Shown piece by piece: positions 26,983 to 34,131 of a stretch of 64,000 bases of DNA; within the stretch, counting starts at the first letter, position 1; every line of letters starts with the position of its first letter. A program made the translations under genes and the position numbers. The notes under the pieces are model-generated. The model ran no database searches, was not told the DNA's origin, and saw only the letters and a list, made by a program, of their open reading frames with translations. Source of the DNA: JALSRK01 sp964461995 (GTDB lineage: Bacteria > Acidobacteriota > Terriglobia > Bryobacterales > Bryobacteraceae); assembly GCA_964461995.1 (NCBI GenBank), contig CAYWXL010000012.1, positions 1 to 64,000 of the forward strand, in the 5' to 3' direction.

Positions 26983-27796
26983 AATTCGGCGGCTACGAAT
27001 CTCCGATGTGCCCGCGCTCCTTTCGCTTTCCAACGCCGCGGGCTGGAACCAGACACCGGAGGACTGGCGCCGCATCCTGCTGCTGGAGCCATGGAGTTGC
27101 TTCGGCGTGGAAGCGGACGGGGCGATCGTCGCCACGGCCACGGCGGTTTGCTATGGGCGGCGTCTGGCGTGGATCGGCATGGTCCTCACCCACCCCCACC
27201 ACCGGCGCAAGGGTTATGCCCGGAGACTGATGGAGCATCTTCTAGATCACCTGCACCGGTGCCGGATCGACTGGTTCAAGCTCGACGCCACCGAATTCGG
27301 CCAGCCGCTGTACTCCAGGCTGGGTTTCCGAGTCGAGGACACGATCGAGCGGTGGGTGGGCGTCGCGCCGGAATCGCTCGAGTTCGCCCAACTCGAGGGC
27401 TTCACCCCCCTTCCGGAGCTCGACGCGTCGGCGTTCGGCGCCGATCGGGGCAAACTGCTCAAAGAGCTCAGCCGTTTGGAGGCGGCCTCGATTCCCGGAG
27501 AGGGCTTTATCATGGGACGTCCCGGGAGGCAGGCGGTGACTTGCGGCCCGTGCATCGCCCGGTCGCCGGAGGCCGCCCGGGCGCTCATCGGGTGGTTTTT
27601 GTCGCACCACCCGGGCGAAACTGTGTACTGGGATCTGTTGCCCGAGAACCGCGAGGCGGCGCGGTTGGCCGAGGAATTCGGCTTTGAGCCCCGCCGAAAA
27701 CTGCTCCGGATGGTGCGGCGCGGTCAGCCGTTCGCCGAACCTCTCGAGTTCGACAATTCGCTGGTGTATGCGGCGGCAGGTTTCGAGTACGGTTGA
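26975..27796 (+). CDS. GNAT family N-acetyltransferase
   Basis: A 273-residue acetyltransferase. The N-terminal half is a GNAT fold: RISDVPALLSLSNAAGWNQT, IGMVLTHPHHRRKGYARRLMEHLL (acetyl-CoA binding R/Q-x-x-G-x-G/A type loop, here RRKGYAR) and LYSRLGFRVE. The C-terminal half (about 150-270) matches the layout of a second acetyltransferase-like domain in YitH-type proteins, with YWDLLPENREAARLAEEFGFE. The substrate is unknown. It is translationally coupled to the permease gene before it and overlaps the region of the folP start. Confidence 0.83.
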   Translation: MSEIRRLRISDVPALLSLSNAAGWNQTPEDWRRILLLEPWSCFGVEADGAIVATATAVCYGRRLAWIGMVLTHPHHRRKGYARRLMEHLLDHLHRCRIDWFKLDATEFGQPLYSRLGFRVEDTIERWVGVAPESLEFAQLEGFTPLPELDASAFGADRGKLLKELSRLEAASIPGEGFIMGRPGRQAVTCGPCIARSPEAARALIGWFLSHHPGETVYWDLLPENREAARLAEEFGFEPRRKLLRMVRRGQPFAEPLEFDNSLVYAAAGFEYG

Positions 27797-27798
27797 TC

Positions 27799-28704
27799 AT
27801 GCGGAAGCGCTACCTGTGGAAGCTCCGGGACCGCGAGCTGCCCCTGGGGGAACGCACCCTTGTAATGGGGGTCTTGAACGTGACTCCCGACTCCTTTTCC
27901 GACGGCGGGCGGTACCTGGATCCCGACCGTGCCTTCGCCAGGGCGCTGGAGATGGAAGACGAAGGCGCGGACATCCTCGACATTGGAGCTGAATCCACGC
28001 GCCCAGGGTCCCGGCGCATCTCCGAGCAAGAAGAGCTCCAGCGCTTGGTGCCGGTGCTGCGGCGGCTGGCGGGTAAGCTGGCGGTTCCCATCTCGGTGGA
28101 CACTTACAAAGCCCGGGTCGCCGAGCGGGCGCTGGAGCTCGGGGCGTCGATCATCAACGATCCCTCCGGGCTGACTTTCGACCCGCAACTGCCGAAAGCG
28201 GCGGTTCGGATGGATGCGGGCCTCATCCTGAACCACATGCGCGGCACTCCCGAAACCTGGACCCGCCTCGGCCCCTTGCCCGACGTCATGGGCGCCGTGC
28301 GCCGGGAACTCGAAGCGGCGGTGCGCAAAGCCCTGCTGGCAGGAATGGACAAGGAGCGCATCGTATTGGATCCGGGCCTCGGGTTCGGCAAGCGTGGCGA
28401 ACAGAACTATGACCTGCTGGTCCGGCTGCCTGAGCTGGCGGAACTCGGCTTCCCTGTTCTGGTCGGTCCTTCGCGCAAGTCGTTTCTCGGTGAGGCGAGC
28501 GATGAGGGAAAACTGATGGGAACTGCGGCCGCGGTGACGGCGGCGATTCTGGGAGGTGCTCATATTGTGCGAGTGCACGACGTCCGGCAGATGATGCCGG
28601 TGGTCAGGGCGGCGGACGCCCTATTGGAGGCCCGCTCGCGCCTTCGCGAACCCGAGCCTGCCCGGCCGCGGCTGGTTCAGCGAAGAGCGCCGCGCCGCGG
28701 TTGA
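27799..28704 (+). CDS. folP: Dihydropteroate synthase
   Basis: Condenses p-aminobenzoate with 6-hydroxymethyl-dihydropterin pyrophosphate in folate synthesis; the target of sulfonamides. The 301-residue protein shows VMGVLNVTPDSFSDGG, DILDIGAESTRPGS, ISVDTYKARVAERAL, IINDPSG and LVGPSRKSFLG, all in family order. The start is the ATG at 27799, just after the preceding TGA; a TTG at 27793 in the same frame is possible. The usual neighbours folK or glmM are not adjacent. Confidence 0.95.
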   Translation: MRKRYLWKLRDRELPLGERTLVMGVLNVTPDSFSDGGRYLDPDRAFARALEMEDEGADILDIGAESTRPGSRRISEQEELQRLVPVLRRLAGKLAVPISVDTYKARVAERALELGASIINDPSGLTFDPQLPKAAVRMDAGLILNHMRGTPETWTRLGPLPDVMGAVRRELEAAVRKALLAGMDKERIVLDPGLGFGKRGEQNYDLLVRLPELAELGFPVLVGPSRKSFLGEASDEGKLMGTAAAVTAAILGGAHIVRVHDVRQMMPVVRAADALLEARSRLREPEPARPRLVQRRAPRRG

Positions 28705-28720
28705 GAGGCGGGGAAAGCCG

Positions 28721-29404
28721 TTACAGCCAGTACTCCCAGCGTCCAGCGGCAACGACGTAGGCGGAAAGCAGGCCGTTGGTGACCGCGTGGGCCAGAATGC
28801 AGTCGGCGAGGCGGCGGGTGCGGAGAATCCACCAATTGTAAGCGATGCCGGCAAGCAGCCCCACCCCCCAAAAGCTGCCGTGCTCGGACGCAAACAGCGC
28901 GGCGGTGATCCAGAAAGCCCGGGGAGAATAAGCCCCAAGCGGGACGTTCTGGAAGTCGCTGCGGATGATCCACCGCATCAGCCAGCCCCGCCAGAACAGT
29001 TCCTCGATCACCGGCACGAGGACGACGGCGCGAAAAGCGCGAAAGGCGATTGCGGCCGGGCTGGACGTGAACCCGTCGGGCAAGGAGCCGGCGTGCTCCG
29101 CGACGATTGGGTTCGTGAACAGCCAGTGGCCCCGGTACCCCGGCCAGAGAAGATCTGGCGTCACCCACACAATGAAAACAGCGATGCCCACCATCACGCT
29201 GGCAGCGGGGCGCGCCAGCCGCAGGTCAATCACGCCGCGGGAGAAGGCAATGAGCGCCACGGTCAAAAGAATCACGCGCAGCGGCTGCTCCCAGAGCCCC
29301 AACGGCAGCCGCGGGCCGACGACCAGGAGGAGCATGAAAAGGGCGAATGGAGCCACCCACGGAAACGCGGGGTGTTCCCGCACCTGCCGTAAAGAGCTGC
29401 TCAT
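28721..29404 (-). CDS. CPBP/CAAX-type intramembrane metalloprotease
   Basis: A 227-residue integral membrane protein with about six helices. The three Abi/CPBP motifs are visible: EELFWRG (Glu134, Glu135, Arg139), FASEHGSF (His175) and CILAHAVTN (His206). The length and overall sequence resemble the 'CAAX prenyl protease-related' family sometimes found next to exosortases (TIGR03008 type); no exosortase is in the window. The start overlaps the stop of the upstream TPR lipoprotein gene (ATGA), so the two form an operon. The substrate is unknown. Confidence 0.85.
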   Translation of the reverse strand: MSSSLRQVREHPAFPWVAPFALFMLLLVVGPRLPLGLWEQPLRVILLTVALIAFSRGVIDLRLARPAASVMVGIAVFIVWVTPDLLWPGYRGHWLFTNPIVAEHAGSLPDGFTSSPAAIAFRAFRAVVLVPVIEELFWRGWLMRWIIRSDFQNVPLGAYSPRAFWITAALFASEHGSFWGVGLLAGIAYNWWILRTRRLADCILAHAVTNGLLSAYVVAAGRWEYWL

Positions 29405-31725
29405 GAGCCGATCTTTCCGAGGAGTTCGCGGATCTTGTACAGCTCTTCGGCCGTGGGCTGGTTTTTCAGGGCGGTCTCAAGATGCTGGCGCGCTTTTTCG
29501 TTCAGTCCTTTGCGGTGGAGCGCCAAAGCGAGATGGTAGCGCCACAGCACGACCTCGGGATGTTTGGCCACCACATCCTCCAGAAGACCGATCGCCGCAT
29601 CGATGAGATTCTGTTTGAGATACACGTATGCTAGGGTGTCGGCGATGTTCGGCTCGTCGGGGAGCAGGGCCCGGGCCCGCCGTACCAAACCGAGCGCCTC
29701 GTCGAGGTCGGCGGAAGTCTCCGCGAGTACGTAAGCCAGATTGTTCAGGGCGATCGCGTTGTTCGGGGACAAATCTATGGTCTTCCGGTAATATTCGATC
29801 GCCCGTTGCATGGCCCCCATCCGTTCCGCCGTCATGCCAAGGAACAGCGGCGGGACCGGATCCCGAGGCCGCAACTCGGCAGCGCGTTTGAAATAGCCCT
29901 CGGCCGCCGACAGGTCCCCTTTCGAGTAATAGACACCGCCCAACAAACGGTACGCTTCTCCGTTATTGGGCCGGACTTTGAGAACCTCCTTGGTCAACTC
30001 GATGGCCTTGTCGTACTGGCCTGTCAAGTTCAGCGTGAACGCCAGCAGAAGCTTCAGCGCCGAATTCTCCGGATGTTTCTGGGCTTCTTTCTGGAGCAGC
30101 GCCAGCGCGGCCTTCGGCCGCCGCTGCTGTAGATACACGTTGACCAGGCCGCCCAGGCCGCGCAACTCACCGCCCGGAGTTTCGTAAACCTGGCGGAACC
30201 GGCGCTCCGCGTCCCGCAGCTTGTTTTCTGCCAAGTCCAGGGAAGCCAATAGGTTCAGGACGTCGATGTCGCCGGGGTGCTGCCGGAGTAGCTCCTCGAG
30301 CGCCTTCCGGGCTTGAGTGGTTTCCCCCATCCGCATCCAGGCGTCCGCCCGGATCAACTGGGCGTTCAGATTGCCCGGCGCATGCTCGAGGATCTTCTCG
30401 GCCTCCGCAATGGCTTTGGCGTACTCGCCCCGGCCCGCGTATAACCCAGCGAGACGATAACGGGGAGCCAGATAGTCCGGCCGTTCCTCGATCGCCGCGC
30501 GATATTCCACCTCCGCCCGGTCGAAGTCGCCGAGAGCCCGGTGGGCTTCGGCCAAGTTGTAACGGAGCACGGCATTGTACGGCATTCGAACCAAGGCCGC
30601 CTCGAAGTCGGTCACGGCGGCGGTCAACTCCTGCTCGCCTCCGGCACGCAAGCGGAGCGCACCCCGCAGCGCCCGAGCGGAAGAGTTCTCAGGGTCTTTC
30701 TGGAGCACTTCCTGGACCGTCTTGTAAGCCTCGTCGTAGCGGCCCTGGAGGGAGAGAACCTCCACCATCCGGATTTTCAAAGGAGTTTCGCGGGAGGGAT
30801 CGGCCTCAAGACCTTGGCGGTAGGCCTCGAGCGCCTGATCGAAGGCGCGAATCCGGACGTAGAAATCCCCAACGGCGCGATAGACTCCGGGAAATTCCTT
30901 CGCGCCAGCGCGAAGCTCACCCAGCACCGCTTCCATCTTCTCCGGCTGGCGGACAAGAAAGTAGTGTCTGGCCAGTTGGAGCCGGTAGAGGACGTTTTTG
31001 GGGAAACGGGCGATTTTCTTCTGCAACACCTCGAGCGCCCGGTCGTATTCCTCCTTCTTCGCGTAGGTCACGTAGAGAAAGTCATAGAGTTGCGAGAAAT
31101 CTGGATGCTCCTCGAGGTATGCCCAAGCGGTCTCGAGAGCTTCCGATTCCCGTCCAAGCTTGCTCAGACACTGCGCAAGGGCCAATGCGGTCCGGCCGTC
31201 GTCAGGCTTGAGCTCCGCCGCCTGGATCAGGTAGGCGAGGGCCTGGTCCAGATCCGGTTCCCGCTGAAACAGAGCCACTAGCCCTTTCGCCCGGATGACA
31301 GGGAATGCGTTGGGACGGAACGCCTCGACGCGCTCGGTCGCCTCCTGCAAAACCGTAAGCACGGATTCGAACCGGGCCGGATCGCGAAGGTAGATCGCCA
31401 GACACAGGTCCGCGAGGCGGGCGTAGGCGTCCTCGTTCGCCGGGTCGAGCTCCACCGCCCGGCGGTAACCGGACAACGCCTGGCGGATGCGGCCGAGCCG
31501 CTCGGCGGTGAGGCCAATACCGTAATAAGCATCCGCATTCCGGGCGTCATGTTGGGTCGCCCGGCGGTAGATGATGTTCGCCTCTTTGTACTTTCCGTTC
31601 TGGAAGTACTTGTTCCCCGTCTCGACCAAGGTGCGGGCTTGCTCAGCCGGGTCGCGGCTGCAGGCCGCCGTCAGACACACGGCGAGCACGAGCACGGGCC
31701 GGCGCCAGGGAGAAGTTCTCATCAC
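29401..31725 (-). CDS. Large TPR-repeat lipoprotein
   Basis: A 774-residue lipoprotein built almost entirely of tetratricopeptide repeats (for example AEQARTLVETGNKYFQNGKY, AYYGIGLTAERLGRIRQALS, AYRLLGGVYYSKGDLSAAEG). The lipobox LTAAC places the lipidated Cys at residue 22, so the protein is membrane-anchored and periplasmic. The layout is like that of the large TPR lipoproteins of exosortase/PEP-CTERM exopolysaccharide loci (PrsT type), but that link is inference. It is co-transcribed with the CAAX-type protease, whose start overlaps its stop by four bases. Confidence 0.85.
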   Translation of the reverse strand: MMRTSPWRRPVLVLAVCLTAACSRDPAEQARTLVETGNKYFQNGKYKEANIIYRRATQHDARNADAYYGIGLTAERLGRIRQALSGYRRAVELDPANEDAYARLADLCLAIYLRDPARFESVLTVLQEATERVEAFRPNAFPVIRAKGLVALFQREPDLDQALAYLIQAAELKPDDGRTALALAQCLSKLGRESEALETAWAYLEEHPDFSQLYDFLYVTYAKKEEYDRALEVLQKKIARFPKNVLYRLQLARHYFLVRQPEKMEAVLGELRAGAKEFPGVYRAVGDFYVRIRAFDQALEAYRQGLEADPSRETPLKIRMVEVLSLQGRYDEAYKTVQEVLQKDPENSSARALRGALRLRAGGEQELTAAVTDFEAALVRMPYNAVLRYNLAEAHRALGDFDRAEVEYRAAIEERPDYLAPRYRLAGLYAGRGEYAKAIAEAEKILEHAPGNLNAQLIRADAWMRMGETTQARKALEELLRQHPGDIDVLNLLASLDLAENKLRDAERRFRQVYETPGGELRGLGGLVNVYLQQRRPKAALALLQKEAQKHPENSALKLLLAFTLNLTGQYDKAIELTKEVLKVRPNNGEAYRLLGGVYYSKGDLSAAEGYFKRAAELRPRDPVPPLFLGMTAERMGAMQRAIEYYRKTIDLSPNNAIALNNLAYVLAETSADLDEALGLVRRARALLPDEPNIADTLAYVYLKQNLIDAAIGLLEDVVAKHPEVVLWRYHLALALHRKGLNEKARQHLETALKNQPTAEELYKIRELLGKIGS

Positions 31726-31799
31726 TGTTCTTCAAGTATGTAGCACAAGCTCCGGCTCCGAAAAGGCCGAGCCCGTCGGGGAGAGTCCGGGTACGCTGT

Positions 31800-32129
31800 C
31801 TATTTCAGCCGATCCGCCGTATTGCGCATTTGCAAGCCGTGCATGAGGCTGGACGCGCCCCGAATGGCGGCGGCGACGTGAACCGCCTCGGTCAACTGGG
31901 CCATGTTGAAGCCTTTTTCCAGGCAATCCTCGGTATAGGCGTCGATGGAATAAGGACATTGAAGCGCGTGGGCGACAGCGAGCGCGATCAAGCTCTTTTC
32001 TCTTCGCGAGAGGGCTCCCTCGCTGAAGACATGCCCGTACCAATTGCGGAACTGTTTCCATAGCAGCGGCGCATCGGCGCCGATCTCGTTGATGCGGCTA
32101 AGGTCTTCTGGATTGTAGTAGTCTGCCAT
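31800..32129 (-). CDS. Carboxymuconolactone decarboxylase/AhpD-like protein with CXXS motif
   Basis: A 109-residue all-helical CMD-family protein (REKSLIALAVAHALQCPYSIDAYTEDCLEKG, then EAVHVAAAIRGASSLMHGLQM). The sequence resembles the AhpD-like proteins linked to arsenosugar biosynthesis, which normally carry a CPYC peroxidase motif. Here the second Cys is Ser (CPYS, residues 58-61), so a classical AhpD disulfide is not possible unless Cys69 substitutes. It is monocistronic, with no arsenic genes nearby. Function: redox or unknown. Confidence 0.82.
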   Translation of the reverse strand: MADYYNPEDLSRINEIGADAPLLWKQFRNWYGHVFSEGALSRREKSLIALAVAHALQCPYSIDAYTEDCLEKGFNMAQLTEAVHVAAAIRGASSLMHGLQMRNTADRLK

Positions 32130-32225
32130 CGTCGATCTTCACTCCTCAGGATTTGCGAAAAGATCACGGCGGACCGGCGCCGGGCGCCGGAGGCGGCACG
32201 CGGTTCGGCCGGGCCCTGCGTGCGG

Positions 32226-33974
32226 TCAGCCTTCGCTCCGCTGCGCGGTGACCAGCACCGTGCCTGCGTGCAGGTTCTGCCACTCGATCGTATCGAACCC
32301 GAGGGATTCCAGCGTCGCCGTGAGCCTGTCAATGGACCATGTCCGGCACCCTCCCCGGCGCATTCGCCGCCCCAGGGCGCCGAGCACAACTTCGGGAGGC
32401 GGCAGCGCGCCACCGGGGAGAAAAGTATCGTGGAGCGCTAGAAGGCCGCCTGGGCTCAAACGCCCGGCGGCCAACTCCAGGAACCGCTGGACTTCGCCGC
32501 GGTTCGCCGAGCCGAGCAAGCCGGAAAGGATGATCGCCCCATAGGCGCCCTCGCCGCCGGCGAGGCCCGGTTGCAGAGCCAAGGGGACGCCCGGGTTGCG
32601 GAACGGGTTGGTGACAGTGACCAGCAGCTCCGGCCACCGGGCGGTGATAGCCTCCCGATAATGGGCGCCGCCGTAACCGACTACCAGCACAGGGCCTTTG
32701 GCTCCCAGGTCCAACTTCTCGGCCACCAGGGGCGCAGCAAACCGGGCCAGCGCCTCGCAGGACTCCTGGTGGAGCGCTTCCTCGGCGGGGCTGGTCTGAA
32801 TGAAATCGCGGCAGCCGGTGCGCACGTAGGAATCCAGCTCAGACCAGTCGGCGGCGAGCTGAGACTGGTGAAGCAACGCGTCGCGCAAGGTTTCCGGGGA
32901 GCCGCTCTTCAAATACCGGGAAGCCAGTTCGAGGTTCCGGTAACCCTCCGGGCCTTTTTCAATCACGCCGAGCGCCGTGAGGGCCTCGAGGATTTCAGCG
33001 GTTGCCGCCGGATCCAGACCGTGTTCGGAGGCGATCTCCTGCGCCTGGCGGGGCCGATCCAGCTTGTCGAAGATCCTCCGCTCCAGGGCCAGCCCCAGCA
33101 CTTGGGTGCCCAGGCCTGCGCCAGCGAGCCGTAGCAACTGATCAGGGGCAGGGGCCGGCGCGAAGCGGCTGCTCCGGTCCGGCCGCCGCCGGAGGTCCCG
33201 CTCGGCGCGAGCAAGCTTGTCGCGCATTCGCACGACTTCCCCGATAACCAGCGTAGCCGGGGGCCGGATTTCGGCTTCCTTCACCCGCTGAGCGATCGTC
33301 GCCAGCGTCCCCGTCACCGCGCGCTCGTCGTGCCAGAACGCCATCTGGATCATGGCGGCAGGCGTTTCTGGACTCTTGCCATGGCGGATGAGCGTCTCGG
33401 CAATCGTTTCAACGTTGCTCACCCCCATCAAGAAGACGAGGGTGTCGATCCCCACGAGCGCCTGCCAATTCACGCGGTGATGGTCCTTCTTGGCTTCGTG
33501 CCCGGTCACGACCGCCACCGACGAAGCCGCGCCGCGGTGCGTCACGGCGATGCCGGCGCTCAGCGGAGCGGCGAACGCGGAGGTGACACCAGGGATGACT
33601 TCGAAGGGGATGCCGTGCTCGGCCAGGTATTCGGCTTCCTCGCCTCCCCGCCCGAAGACGAACGGGTCGCCTCCTTTCAAGCGCACGACCATCTTCCCTT
33701 CCCGGGCTTTGCGGACCAGCAACTCCTGGACCTCTTCCTGCCGGGACTCGTGCCGTCCCACGGGTTTGCCCATGTAGAGGCGCTCGGCGGAGGGCTTGGC
33801 CAGGGCCAGGACTTCTTCTTGGATGAGCCGGTCATAGACGACGACATCGCAAGTCCGCAGCAGTTCCGCGGCCTTGAGCGTCAGCAGTTCGGGATGCCCC
33901 GGTCCTGCCCCGACCAGGTAGACTTTTCCAGGTTGAATCGACGTTTCTCCTCGTCTGCGACGCCCTGTGCGCAA
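32226..33974 (-). CDS. Fusion of uroporphyrinogen-III C-methyltransferase and a SAM-dependent O-methyltransferase-like domain
   Basis: Residues about 15-255 are a SUMT (CobA/CysG-type) domain, which methylates uroporphyrinogen III to precorrin-2 for siroheme or cobalamin: GKVYLVGAGPGHPELLTLKA, VVRLKGGDPFVFGRGGEE, VIPGVTSAFAAPLSAGIAVTHRG and LVFLMGVSN. After a charged linker, residues ~285-580 look like an acetylserotonin-type O-methyltransferase: N-terminal winged-helix dimerisation region (FDKLDRPRQAQEIASEHGLDPAATAEILEALTALGVIEKG) and a Rossmann part (VLVVGYGGAH, LSPGGLLALHDTFLP). The start is uncertain: TTG at 33974 has no ribosome binding site, while an ATT at 33938 has GGAG eight bases upstream. 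No other siroheme genes are adjacent. Confidence 0.85.
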   Translation of the reverse strand: MRTGRRRRGETSIQPGKVYLVGAGPGHPELLTLKAAELLRTCDVVVYDRLIQEEVLALAKPSAERLYMGKPVGRHESRQEEVQELLVRKAREGKMVVRLKGGDPFVFGRGGEEAEYLAEHGIPFEVIPGVTSAFAAPLSAGIAVTHRGAASSVAVVTGHEAKKDHHRVNWQALVGIDTLVFLMGVSNVETIAETLIRHGKSPETPAAMIQMAFWHDERAVTGTLATIAQRVKEAEIRPPATLVIGEVVRMRDKLARAERDLRRRPDRSSRFAPAPAPDQLLRLAGAGLGTQVLGLALERRIFDKLDRPRQAQEIASEHGLDPAATAEILEALTALGVIEKGPEGYRNLELASRYLKSGSPETLRDALLHQSQLAADWSELDSYVRTGCRDFIQTSPAEEALHQESCEALARFAAPLVAEKLDLGAKGPVLVVGYGGAHYREAITARWPELLVTVTNPFRNPGVPLALQPGLAGGEGAYGAIILSGLLGSANRGEVQRFLELAAGRLSPGGLLALHDTFLPGGALPPPEVVLGALGRRMRRGGCRTWSIDRLTATLESLGFDTIEWQNLHAGTVLVTAQRSEG

Positions 33975-34131
33975 AGTGGCGGCGTCGCCGAATGTCTTGT
34001 CCCGGACCGGCAGCCCCTCTGAGCAAATTCTTCAGACCCCGCCCAGTCCCGCCGGCGCGCAGCGGCTTTGCTTTCAAGCTTTGGTGTAACACGCCGACGA
34101 GGGGGCCGACAACAACCGGCCGCCAAACCTG

